From Acidilobaceae archaeon (GTDB taxonomy: Archaea; Thermoproteota; Thermoprotei_A; Sulfolobales; Acidilobaceae), in the NCBI GenBank assembly GCA_027014125.1, contig JALWEI010000035.1, positions 1 to 64,000 of the forward strand: 64,000 nt of DNA, given 5' to 3'. Under the pieces are notes generated by a model. It searched no databases, was not told the DNA's origin, and saw only the letters and a program-made list of their open reading frames with translations. The translations under genes were made by a program, and so were the position numbers. This document shows, piece by piece, positions 6,667 to 14,581 of the stretch (position 1 is its first letter; each line of letters begins with the position of its first letter).

Positions 6667-8469
6667 ATGCGCTGCCCTCCTTAGTACTGAGACAATGTAC
6701 CAGGAAACCAGTGCCAGTGCCAGGATGTACGTGGCGACTCCGACTGTGGCGGTCAGGATGGGATCCCTCAGCACGGGCGCCGGCTCTGGCCTGGGCGCTG
6801 AAGCGCTGGTAGGGGGCTCGGATAGTAGCAGGGTGTGCCAGGCGAATGAGGAGGAGATGGCCTCCTCGAGTAGGCCTATGGCTGTGGCTGGATCCTCCTC
6901 TAGCAGGACCTCAGAGTACTCCCTATACGCCAGCGCCAGCCCGCTAACGAGCCCGTGAGTAGCCAGCTGGGCTTGGACCATGGATACCAGGCTGCTTAGG
7001 TCCCTGTAGTACCCATCTATTATGCTTGGGTCGCTCCTCGCCAGGAAGAAGCCGAATATCTGGGATAGGGTCCTAGACAGTGCCTCCCTGTAAAAGCCCA
7101 GCGCCGCTATATAGTTGCCCTCGTTATAGTAGGTTTTGGCCTCCCTGAGAAGGTTGTTTATGGTCTCTATTCTAACCTGGAGTATATCCCTGGGGGCGTT
7201 ATAGTTCTCTATGAAGTACTCTAGTATAGAGTTGGCGTAGAGCACCGCCTCCTCCGCGTAGTCGCCGTATAGAGACACCGCCAGTCTAAGCTCGTCCTGG
7301 GATATAGAGGGGCCTGCCCCCTTAACCCTCTCAGCCGTATCGATCCAAGCCCTTATCGTGTCAACCCTAGCCTTGGCGAGTGCTATGTTCGATAGGATGC
7401 CCTCAATAGTAGGGGCTCTGGCCCTGATCAGTCCAGAGGCCTCCTCTAGGCTGCTCTTAGCGTCGGCCAGCCTGGTATAGGCTGTGGATAGGAACTCCAG
7501 GTAGAGTATGGAACCGTTGTAATCGGCCTCCTCGAGCCTCGACTCGACGCCCCTAAGCTCCTCCCCCACGCTGGAGACTAGCCTGGAGGCGCTGTCGTAC
7601 ACGTTGGTCCCATTAAGCATGGCGGACTGGTAGTAGTAGCGGTATGCATTGTAGAGTGCTGTGAAGGCTAGGCTAGCGGCTGCGTAGGGGGATTTATCGA
7701 GTACCCTAGCCGAGGCCTCGAGCCTTGACTCGACGACGCTCCTACCCTCCTCTGGCAGTTCTCCTAGCAGGCTCCTGGCCTTAGATGCAAGGCTGGCCGC
7801 GGCATCCTTCATCGCATCGTGGAACTCGGGGGGTAGGGATATGTTCGTCTGCATGTATGTAGCGGGTGTGTCTAGTAGTGTCATTGTGCCGTTGATCATG
7901 CTAGGTACAGGGGTCCCGCTGCACTCCTCGCCTAGCTGGGGGGTGTAGTTGACTAGGGGGTATAGGAACCTGGCCCCATGTTCCATGGCGGCCTTGCACT
8001 TCAGGTCCACTGCTCCTACCCTGGAGGCTGAGCCGTCGGGGCTTATTGCTCCTGTTATGGCTACATCGCCAGGCCCGGTGTAGCCTCGGGTATATCTTGT
8101 TAGGAGCAGGTATGTCGTTATCGCGACGCCCAGGCTGCCGCTGGGGCCTGCAACGTTTCTGCTGGTCTCGAGCCTAATTCGGACATCTATGGAGTCCCAC
8201 CGGATCCCGGCGTACATGGACGCGGTCATGACCGCCATCCTCATGCTATGGTAAGTGGTGTTGTCAACCTCTCCCCCTGCATCGACCTTGAAGAGCCCCG
8301 AGCCAGGTATGTCTATCCTTATATCGACCCTGATCAGGTCTGCCCTGCCAGCGTCTGAGACTGCTGGGGCGTAGAAGCTGGCCTCGACGCTGGCCTGGGC
8401 TGATACGGGTAGTGGGGCTAGGCTGCTTGCTAGGATTAGTGCTAGTATAGCTACAGCGCCGATACGCAT
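6661..8469 (-). CDS. Secreted or membrane-anchored Lon-like (S16) serine protease
   Basis: Predicted archaeal Lon-type protease without an ATPase domain (COG1750-like), 602 residues. Residues 1-24 form a signal peptide ending near SAQA. A Lon catalytic domain follows at about 30-190: the nucleophile motif GPSGSLG gives Ser110, and the VGAVDLKCKAA segment gives Lys157 in the position of the Lon lysine. Residues 210-550 are long alpha-helical repeats that may act in substrate binding. A Pro-rich linker and a transmembrane helix (about 575-597) anchor the C-terminus, leaving the protease outside the cell. Convergent with the uracil glycosylase; the start is an ATG. Confidence 0.85.
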   Translation of the reverse strand: MRIGAVAILALILASSLAPLPVSAQASVEASFYAPAVSDAGRADLIRVDIRIDIPGSGLFKVDAGGEVDNTTYHSMRMAVMTASMYAGIRWDSIDVRIRLETSRNVAGPSGSLGVAITTYLLLTRYTRGYTGPGDVAITGAISPDGSASRVGAVDLKCKAAMEHGARFLYPLVNYTPQLGEECSGTPVPSMINGTMTLLDTPATYMQTNISLPPEFHDAMKDAAASLASKARSLLGELPEEGRSVVESRLEASARVLDKSPYAAASLAFTALYNAYRYYYQSAMLNGTNVYDSASRLVSSVGEELRGVESRLEEADYNGSILYLEFLSTAYTRLADAKSSLEEASGLIRARAPTIEGILSNIALAKARVDTIRAWIDTAERVKGAGPSISQDELRLAVSLYGDYAEEAVLYANSILEYFIENYNAPRDILQVRIETINNLLREAKTYYNEGNYIAALGFYREALSRTLSQIFGFFLARSDPSIIDGYYRDLSSLVSMVQAQLATHGLVSGLALAYREYSEVLLEEDPATAIGLLEEAISSSFAWHTLLLSEPPTSASAPRPEPAPVLRDPILTATVGVATYILALALVSWYIVSVLRRAAHL

Positions 8470-8504
8470 ACTGCCCGACCTAGATCTCCGAATCCCGGCT
8501 ATAT

Positions 8505-8515
8505 GCTCTTAAATT
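8505..8515. promoter_or_regulatory. AT-rich core promoter between divergent genes
   Basis: CTTAAATTTCT at about 8505-8515 is nearly symmetric and lies between the protease gene (start 8469, minus) and the 8552 gene (plus). It sits roughly 40 bases from each start and could serve as a TATA element for both. Confidence 0.45.
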
Positions 8516-8551
8516 TCTAGGACAAGCACACGTGTCGGTGGAGGGTTGGGT

Positions 8552-9067
8552 ATGGCGAAGAAGAAGAGGGAGGAAGGCAAGGGCGAAGAGGGTAAGGGTG
8601 GGAAGGAGCTCAAGATCATAACATTCCAGGTAATAACTAGGGACAAGGTGCTGTCCAACGATAGGCAGGTAGCTATACTATACCTAGTAGACAAGTTCGG
8701 GCCGATACATGAGAAGACGCTCATGGACCTCGTGAAGAACCTACAGGAGCTCGGCTACGACCTAGGGTACAGTTTTACAATGGTAGGCAGGTACCCCTAT
8801 AGCCCCGACCTCAAGAATGACCTAACCGCCCTGATGTATGTTGGCTTCGTCGAGACAGAGCCGGGGATGTACAGGAAACTCAGGACAACTAGCGACGGTA
8901 AGGACGCGCTGGAGAAGGCCAAGGTACCCCAGGGTCTAGTAGATGCTGTAAACAAACACTTCGAGGAGCTGAGGAACAAGGCGTCGATAATAGACGGGGA
9001 GCTGGACCTAGAGATCAGGAAGAGGTTCAGAGAGCTGAAGAGGCCTAGGAGGCGTGGCCTCTTCTAG
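8552..9067 (+). CDS. Hypothetical winged-helix-like protein
   Basis: Not assigned to a named family. The 171-residue protein has a highly charged Lys/Glu/Gly N-terminal tail (about residues 1-20) and then a predicted winged-helix-like region (SNDRQVAILYLVDKFG, LTALMYVGFVETEPGMYRK, TTSDGKDALEKAK) like archaeal regulators that read DNA or act as adaptors. The start at ATG 8552 is favoured over TTG 8546 by a GGTGGAGG site ending 7 bases earlier. It overlaps the RecA-like gene by 14 bases, so the two are probably translationally coupled and may work together. Confidence 0.75.
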   Translation: MAKKKREEGKGEEGKGGKELKIITFQVITRDKVLSNDRQVAILYLVDKFGPIHEKTLMDLVKNLQELGYDLGYSFTMVGRYPYSPDLKNDLTALMYVGFVETEPGMYRKLRTTSDGKDALEKAKVPQGLVDAVNKHFEELRNKASIIDGELDLEIRKRFRELKRPRRRGLF

Positions 9068-9608
9068 GTGCCTCCACCCCATACTAGAGAACGCCGTAAG
9101 GAGCAGGTCATCGATCCTTATTTACGGGCCAGCCTCTACCGGCAAGACACATATAGCATTCGCAATACAAAGGTGCAGCCCCCCGGACATCGGGGCAGTA
9201 GTGATAGCCACGGAGCCCGGCACTCTAGCATTCAGCAGGCATCATGGCCTGCCAGCGGTTGAGGTACTCAGCATAGATGAAATGGCTAGGGTTGTGACGA
9301 GGCTGATAGTAGAGGGCAGGTATCCAGTCATAGACACGATCAACTGGCACTACAGGTCCTCCCCCGGCTATAGGCTAGGCGGGATCATGGCCTACATATC
9401 CTCCCTCCTAGGAGCCTCAGGCGGGGTAGCGATTGCCCAGGTTTCAGGCGAGGGCGAGGCCAGCGGCTCCCATTATATCAGGCCGTGGATGAGGTACCAG
9501 GCCCGCACCGAGAAGCTGGAGGGCGGTAGGTACCGGATGACGATACAAAAACCATACAAGAGGATAATCGTCTACAGGCTCGCCGGGAGGGAGGTAGAGT
9601 GGCTCTAG
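9054..9608 (+). CDS. RecA/RadB-like P-loop ATPase
   Basis: Small RecA-superfamily ATPase of 184 residues. Walker A is GPASTGKT at residues 25-32, and a hydrophobic strand ending in Asp (YPVIDTIN) around residue 93 looks like Walker B. It is shorter than RadA and lacks its N-terminal DNA-binding helix-hairpin-helix, so it resembles RadB-type paralogues of unsettled role. It starts with GTG inside the preceding gene and overlaps carS by 10 bases. Being in an operon with a lipid gene is probably only shared transcription. Confidence 0.75.
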   Translation: MASSRCLHPILENAVRSRSSILIYGPASTGKTHIAFAIQRCSPPDIGAVVIATEPGTLAFSRHHGLPAVEVLSIDEMARVVTRLIVEGRYPVIDTINWHYRSSPGYRLGGIMAYISSLLGASGGVAIAQVSGEGEASGSHYIRPWMRYQARTEKLEGGRYRMTIQKPYKRIIVYRLAGREVEWL

Positions 9609-10111
9609 CAGACGATGTCGTAGAGCTGCTAATATACATACTACCAGCGATGGTAGCCAACGGGGCCCCAGTAGTTGGGGCCAAGTTCTATGGTAGGGGA
9701 CACCCGATAGACATGGGCGCCAGGATGCCCGATGGCAGGAGGGTGCTAGGGGACGGCAAGACCGTGGAGGGCTTCATAGTAGGAGTCCTAGCAGGACTGG
9801 TGGTGGGTATACTAGAGACTCTAGCCCTAAACGAGAACCTGATAGGAGCCTCCCTGGCATCGAGCGTGGGAGCGCTCCTAGGAGACATGGCGGGCTCGTT
9901 CATAAAGAGGCGGCTAGGCAAGGAGAGGGGGGCGCCGGTACCCCTCCTGGACCAGCTAGACTTCTACATAGGAGCACTGGCAATGCTGTACCTAGCAGGG
10001 TATAGTATAAGTATGGGGGCAGCCATGGTCATGGCATTCGTGATAATTATACTACACGTATCAACGAACTGGATAGCCTACCAGCTGGGCCTAAAAAGCG
10101 TGCCCTGGTAG
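9599..10111 (+). CDS. carS: CDP-archaeol synthase
   Basis: Membrane enzyme that activates 2,3-di-O-geranylgeranylglyceryl phosphate with CTP to give CDP-archaeol in archaeal lipid synthesis. The 170-residue protein has about five hydrophobic segments and the CarS/DUF46 motifs PAMVANGAPV, LGDGKTVEGF and a GALLGDMAGSFIKRR loop followed by LLDQLDF. The start is a GTG overlapping the RecA-like gene. It is convergent with nop10, with only 2 bases between. Confidence 0.95.
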   Translation: MALADDVVELLIYILPAMVANGAPVVGAKFYGRGHPIDMGARMPDGRRVLGDGKTVEGFIVGVLAGLVVGILETLALNENLIGASLASSVGALLGDMAGSFIKRRLGKERGAPVPLLDQLDFYIGALAMLYLAGYSISMGAAMVMAFVIIILHVSTNWIAYQLGLKSVPW

Positions 10112-10113
10112 GG

Positions 10114-10290
10114 CTACTCCGGCAGCTTGCCCGACTGCTTCTTCATGAGGTACCTGTACCTCAGGTACCTGTCCTCCGGCGAGAACCTGGGAGGATGCGG
10201 CGCCCTAACCATGCCCCCGCATACGGGGCACTTGTCCCTCCTAAGAGTGTACCTGCCGCAATTGACGCACCGCCTAAGGAGCCACTTCAT
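10114..10290 (-). CDS. nop10: H/ACA RNP protein Nop10
   Basis: Core protein of H/ACA small ribonucleoprotein particles, which direct pseudouridylation of rRNA; it binds Cbf5. Translating the minus strand gives 58 residues starting MKWLLRRCVNCGRYTL. It has the zinc-ribbon cysteines CVNC and CPMC, then the conserved APHPPRFSPEDRYLRYR tail. The start ATG overlaps the aIF2alpha stop by 4 bases (ATGA), matching the widely conserved archaeal aIF2alpha-nop10 pair. Confidence 0.97.
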   Translation of the reverse strand: MKWLLRRCVNCGRYTLRRDKCPVCGGMVRAPHPPRFSPEDRYLRYRYLMKKQSGKLPE

Positions 10291-11093
10291 GTTTTCAGCC
10301 TCTCGAAGCCCGACTCTACCTCTAGCTCGCCCGCCAGGCTCTTGGCGGTTTCCACGATCCTGGATAGGGCCTCCTCTAGGTCCCTGTAGTCGTGGCCCTG
10401 GACGTCCACTCTATACCTCGGGGCCCCGACGGTGTAGATCCTTATAGTGACATTGTCTGAGGCCGACTTACCTGCCTCCCTGGCTTGTAGTAGGATCTTG
10501 CGTATCCTCTCTACCCCGTCGGGGGCTGTTGTCCTGAGTGTTAGTATGCCTGAGATCCTTACGCTCCTTACCTCCACATGCCTCTTGGCCACCTCTAGGA
10601 GTGGCTGGATCCACTCCTCGGGTATCCCTGCATCGCGGAGTGCTTTTTCCCCGTATATCACTGCCTGCTCTAGGCCGGTCATTGCATCGCCGTAGGTGTC
10701 CTCGAGCCTCCATATAACCTCCTTGTAAGCGTCGTCTACGCTCTTGCCCAGCTTCTCGGCTGTCATCTCTATGAGTGTGGCTGCCTTGAGTGTCCTCTTG
10801 TACCACATCATCTTCCTCCTCTTCTCGCCATCGCTAACCCTCTTCAGGCTAACATCGACCTGGCCCCTGTTCCTGTAGACCCTGATCACCTTTACCACGA
10901 CCTTCTGCTCGGGCTTGAGTACTGCGTGTATATTCCTGACCATACGGCTGGCGATCTCGCTCCAAGGAAGGAACGCCCTTATGCCGCCATAGTCATCAAG
11001 CGTCAGATAAGCACCGAAGTCGTGGACCTCCTCTATAGTACCGACAACAAGCTCCCCCACGCTAGGAAGGGGCTTCCTAGGCTTCAGCGCCAC
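10287..11093 (-). CDS. Translation initiation factor aIF2, alpha subunit
   Basis: Alpha subunit of the heterotrimer that brings initiator tRNA to the ribosome. An S1/OB domain at the N-terminus (GELVVGTIEEVHDFGAYLTLDDY, with an AFLPWSE loop and VDVSLKRV end) is followed by a helical domain and a C-terminal alpha/beta domain, 268 residues in all. The start is placed at GTG 11093 because a GGTGG site precedes it and the protein then begins directly before the S1 domain. Extension to 11132 adds non-conserved residues and would cover the TATA box. Operon with nop10. Confidence 0.94.
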   Translation of the reverse strand: MALKPRKPLPSVGELVVGTIEEVHDFGAYLTLDDYGGIRAFLPWSEIASRMVRNIHAVLKPEQKVVVKVIRVYRNRGQVDVSLKRVSDGEKRRKMMWYKRTLKAATLIEMTAEKLGKSVDDAYKEVIWRLEDTYGDAMTGLEQAVIYGEKALRDAGIPEEWIQPLLEVAKRHVEVRSVRISGILTLRTTAPDGVERIRKILLQAREAGKSASDNVTIRIYTVGAPRYRVDVQGHDYRDLEEALSRIVETAKSLAGELEVESGFERLKT

Positions 11094-11129
11094 CACTACC
11101 ACCCAGATACAAGCAGGCGTAGCAGGCGC

Positions 11130-11140
11130 CACTTAAATGC
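11130..11140 (-). promoter_or_regulatory. TATA box of the aIF2alpha-nop10 operon
   Basis: The minus strand reads GCATTTAAGTG here, a good archaeal TATA box about 40 bases before the GTG at 11093. The predicted transcript would have a leader of around 15 bases. Confidence 0.6.
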
Positions 11141-11159
11141 GGGCAGGATATGATCCCCG

Positions 11160-11170
11160 GAAATATAACC
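11160..11170 (+). promoter_or_regulatory. TATA box before the radical SAM gene
   Basis: GGAAATATAACC at about 11159-11170 precedes the TTG start at 11218 and faces away from the aIF2alpha promoter. A GGAGG-like site at about 11199-11203 is the likely ribosome-binding site. Confidence 0.5.
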
Positions 11171-11217
11171 CCTCACACGGGCCCCTGCCCTGGGGCCAGG
11201 AGGGCTAGGGTCTAGAC

Positions 11218-12741
11218 TTGAAGGGGATCGGGATAGCCTACCCAGGGCCTAGGAGCGTGGCGTACTCCAGCCTAGCATTCCACATGCTAACAACGTTCCT
11301 AGAGGATAGGCGGGTGGGCGTCAAGAGGATATTCCTGGAGGACGGCTGGCTGGAGGGGGACCTCAGGGGTGGGCTCCCCCCACTGATAATGGTGAGCCTC
11401 CCCTACGAGCTCATGTATCTAGACCTGGTAAGGATGCTAGACCAGCTAAGGATACCCGTATACCGGGATAAGAGGAGGGAGGACGACCCAATCATAATAG
11501 CTGGCGGCCCAGCCGTTACGGCAAACCCTAGCCCAGTCCTCCCCCTGGTGGATGCGGTTCTAGTCGGCGAGGCGGAACCCGTGCTGGAAGGCCTAGCCGA
11601 CACGCTAGACATCCAGGGTAGGGATAGGATTCTAGACGAGTTAGCCGGCATGCCGGGCATGCTAGTACCGGGCAGGAGCAGGCTACCCGTAGAGAGGGTC
11701 TATGTTAGAGACCTGGACAAGGCGTGGTACCCCATACGCCAGGAGACTCCACCGGGTGTAGAGCCGGTATGGGGCAGGAGCTTCATGCTTGAGACGACTA
11801 GAGGATGCGCCAGGGGATGCAGGTTCTGCATGGAGGGCTCAATATTCAGGCCAAAAAGGGACAGGAGCCTGAGGGTGCTCAAGGACCTACTAGAGGCTGG
11901 CGTAAAAGCCAGCAAAGTCGGGAAAGTAAGCTTCTACAGCCTAGCATTCTTTGACTCCCCCCACGGGCAGGGTATACTAGAATATGCAGTTTCAATGGGG
12001 CTGGAGACGTCGGTCCCCAGTATAAGGGCCGAGACGCTCACACCCGAGAGGGCCAGGCTCATAGCGGAGGGAGGACAGAGGACCATAACCATCGCGCCCG
12101 AGACCGGTAGTTGCAGGATCGCCAAGGCGATCCACAAGCCAATATGCACAGGGGGCACCATGGAGGCTATAGACAATGCAATAGAGGGTGGGATAAGGAA
12201 CGTGAAGCTCTACATAATAGTAGGAATACCGGGAGAGGAGGATGAGGACCTAGAGGAGACCATACAGATGATCAGAGAAGCAGCATCGAAGCTAAGAGGC
12301 AGGGGTATGCTCAAGGTATCCATCAACCCGTTCATACCCAAACCGGTAACAGCCATGCAGTGGATAGGGCTAGAGGAGCTAGGCGCGCTCAAGGCTAAGA
12401 TAGCCCGTGTCAAGAAGGAGGCCAGGAGGGTGGGGGCACAGGTATCGTCATACGACCCCCGCTACGCCATAGCCCAGACAGTGTTGAGCCGTGGTGACGA
12501 GGAGGTGGCGAGACTAGTCGTGGAATGGGCTAGGCTCGGCGGCAGGCTGGGAGCCATGAAAACGGCGGCGAAAAGAACAGGGATAGACCTGTCCAGGTAC
12601 ACTGGAACAATGGATCCCGACAAGGTGCCTAGGTGGCATGAGCTGGTCAGCCACCCCTACTCCAGCCTTAAGGCCCTGAAGAGGGAGTACGAGCTATACA
12701 TCAATATAATTGGAGGCAGGGGCCTCAGGATCAAGGCCTAG
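11218..12741 (+). CDS. B12-binding-type radical SAM protein
   Basis: Iron-sulfur radical SAM enzyme, 507 residues, substrate unknown. The N-terminal 170 residues look like a cobalamin-binding-type Rossmann domain (DDPIIIAGGPAVTANPSPVLP, VLVGEAEP). The radical SAM core carries the cluster motif CARGCRFC near residues 196-203, followed by SIRAETLTPERARLIAEGGQ and a conserved NPFIPKPVTAMQW. This layout matches archaeal members of the large family that includes methylthiotransferases and B12-dependent enzymes. The start is a TTG with a nearby GGAGG-like site. It is followed 60 bases later by ilvD. Confidence 0.88.
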   Translation: MKGIGIAYPGPRSVAYSSLAFHMLTTFLEDRRVGVKRIFLEDGWLEGDLRGGLPPLIMVSLPYELMYLDLVRMLDQLRIPVYRDKRREDDPIIIAGGPAVTANPSPVLPLVDAVLVGEAEPVLEGLADTLDIQGRDRILDELAGMPGMLVPGRSRLPVERVYVRDLDKAWYPIRQETPPGVEPVWGRSFMLETTRGCARGCRFCMEGSIFRPKRDRSLRVLKDLLEAGVKASKVGKVSFYSLAFFDSPHGQGILEYAVSMGLETSVPSIRAETLTPERARLIAEGGQRTITIAPETGSCRIAKAIHKPICTGGTMEAIDNAIEGGIRNVKLYIIVGIPGEEDEDLEETIQMIREAASKLRGRGMLKVSINPFIPKPVTAMQWIGLEELGALKAKIARVKKEARRVGAQVSSYDPRYAIAQTVLSRGDEEVARLVVEWARLGGRLGAMKTAAKRTGIDLSRYTGTMDPDKVPRWHELVSHPYSSLKALKREYELYINIIGGRGLRIKA

Positions 12742-12780
12742 CACCAGGGCAATGTTATTACCCCTGATAGGCTCCTCACA

Positions 12781-12806
12781 CTATAACTAAGACCCACCAT
12801 AGTGGG
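12781..12806 (+). promoter_or_regulatory. TATA element and start-codon hairpin before ilvD
   Basis: CTATAACTAA at 12781-12790 is a likely TATA box. A five-pair hairpin follows, CCCAC (12793-12797) with GTGGG (12802-12806) around the loop CATA, and its right arm contains the GTG start proposed for ilvD. If transcription starts about 25 bases after the TATA box, the message would begin inside or just after this arm. An in-frame TTG at 12808 would then be the alternative, leaderless start. Confidence 0.4.
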
Positions 12807-14481
12807 GTTGACACGTTTGCCTAGGAGGCCCAGGAGTAGTGTATGGTATGATGGCGTAGAGAACCTACCACACAGGGTCTACCTCAGGGCCATAGGATTC
12901 AAGGACAACGACTTCAAGAAGCCGCTAGTGGCCGTAGTCCCTGCCTGGAGCGAGGCTGGCCCCTGCAACTTCCACACTCTACAGCTAGCCCTGAAGGCGA
13001 AGGAGGGTGTAAGGGAGGCTGGCGGGGCACCCCTAACAGTGCCCACCATAGTGGTAAATGACGGGATCAATATGGGCACGGATGGGATGAGGTACAGCCT
13101 AATCAGCAGGGAGCTGATAGCAGACACCATAGAGGCCCAGGTTAACAGCCACGGATTCGACGCGTGGATCGGGATAGGAGGCTGCGACAAGACGCAGCCA
13201 GGCATAATAATGGCGATGGCTAGGCTAGACATGCCATCCATCTACATATACGGCGGCACCGCGGAGGCAGGCATCTTAGACGGGACAACCGTAACGGTGC
13301 AAGAGGCGTTCGAGGCCGTAGGAGCCTACATAAGAGGGGTACTGAGCGAGAGGAAGCTAAGGCTAATAGAGGCCCAGGCAATGCCAACATACGGAACATG
13401 CCAGGGCCTATTCACCGCGAACACAATGGCGATACTGGCAGAGGCCATGGGCGTATCCCCCCTAGGATCAGCGACGCCCCCCGCAACATCGGCGGAGAGG
13501 GGGAGATACGTGTCCCTAGCCGGAAGCCTAGTGCTGGATATGCTTGAGAGGGGGATAACGGCTAGGAATATAATAACATACGAGGCGCTGAGGAACGCGG
13601 CAACCACGCTGATGGCCATAGCAGGCTCCACCAATGGAATCCTACACCTGCTAGCAATAGCCAGGGAGGCAGGGGTCAAGTTCACGCTTGATGATATAGA
13701 CGAGGTCAGCAGGAGGGTACCAGTAATAGCCGCGATGAAGCCCGGAGGCCCCTTCACTATGCAAGACCTACACAGGGTAGGAGGGGCCCCAGTTATACTG
13801 AAAAAGCTACTTGAAGCAGGCCTACTCGATCCAGACCCACTAACGGTCGAGGGGGAGAGCATAGGGAAGCTCCTATCCAGACACGACGCAAACGGTGGAG
13901 GAGAGGTTGTCAGGAGCGTTGACAACCCCTTCAAGCCCCACGCCGGTATAAGGATACTGAGGGGAAACCTGGCGCCCAAGGGAGCGGTGATGAAGATAGG
14001 CGCCTCGGGCAGGCTAACCTTCAGGGGACAAGCTAAGGTGTATGATAGCGAGAGAAGCGCATTCAACGCGATCAAAAACGGCGAGGTAACCCCTGGATCG
14101 GTAGTCGTGATCAGGTATGTAGGCCCCAAAGGGGCGCCGGGCATGCCCGAGATGCTGAAGGTAACAGCCGCGATAGTAGGGGCAGGAATGGGAGACACGG
14201 TGGCTATGGTGACCGATGGAAGATTCAGCGGGGCTACCCGGGGGATCATGGTAGGGCACGTTGCGCCAGAAGCAGCTGTAGGCGGGCCCATAGCCCTAGT
14301 GGAGGATGGAGATGAGATAGAGATAGATGGCGCCCGTGGCACCATAAGGCTATTGGTGGACGAGGACGAGCTTGATAAGAGGAAGGGCAGGTGGAGCCCC
14401 CCGCCACCCCCGCCACAAGGGCTACTAAGGAAGTACTCGATGCTGGTATCACAGGCTTCAGAGGGCGCCACCACATCCTAG
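12802..14481 (+). CDS. ilvD: Dihydroxy-acid dehydratase
   Basis: Dehydrates 2,3-dihydroxy-isovalerate and 2,3-dihydroxy-methylvalerate in valine and isoleucine synthesis; archaeal homologues can also act on sugar acids. The 559-residue protein has the three cluster-binding cysteines in [17 protein letters not shown] and GTCQGLF. Other family motifs include [36 protein letters not shown] and [11 protein letters not shown]. Length is typical. The start is GTG 12802 or TTG 12808. No other branched-chain gene is adjacent. Confidence 0.95.
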   Translation: MGLTRLPRRPRSSVWYDGVENLPHRVYLRAIGFKDNDFKKPLVAVVPAWSEAGPCNFHTLQLALKAKEGVREAGGAPLTVPTIVVNDGINMGTDGMRYSLISRELIADTIEAQVNSHGFDAWIGIGGCDKTQPGIIMAMARLDMPSIYIYGGTAEAGILDGTTVTVQEAFEAVGAYIRGVLSERKLRLIEAQAMPTYGTCQGLFTANTMAILAEAMGVSPLGSATPPATSAERGRYVSLAGSLVLDMLERGITARNIITYEALRNAATTLMAIAGSTNGILHLLAIAREAGVKFTLDDIDEVSRRVPVIAAMKPGGPFTMQDLHRVGGAPVILKKLLEAGLLDPDPLTVEGESIGKLLSRHDANGGGEVVRSVDNPFKPHAGIRILRGNLAPKGAVMKIGASGRLTFRGQAKVYDSERSAFNAIKNGEVTPGSVVVIRYVGPKGAPGMPEMLKVTAAIVGAGMGDTVAMVTDGRFSGATRGIMVGHVAPEAAVGGPIALVEDGDEIEIDGARGTIRLLVDEDELDKRKGRWSPPPPPPQGLLRKYSMLVSQASEGATTS

Positions 14482-14484
14482 CGG

Positions 14485-14560
14485 GACTGATAATAAACCG
14501 TATATATTCTAATCTAAGTAAAGTATTTATATGTAAAATGTGATAATCGATGCATAAAAA
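14485..14560 (+). promoter_or_regulatory. AT-rich promoter region of the Nramp-like gene
   Basis: This stretch is unusually AT-rich for the window. The best core promoter is TAAAGTATTTATATG at about 14518-14532, with a BRE-like purine run before the TATA box. Several further AT runs upstream (TATATATTC near 14503) could be alternative TATA boxes or regulator sites, as expected for a metal-responsive transporter. Confidence 0.55.
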
Positions 14561-14581
14561 AGATGTTGTGGGGGGATATAT

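Noticed and set aside
13326-14474. 382-codon open frame on the minus strand
   Set aside because: It is antisense to ilvD, whose plus-strand frame carries all family motifs. The antisense protein is rich in Ser, Pro and Ile with no recognisable domain.
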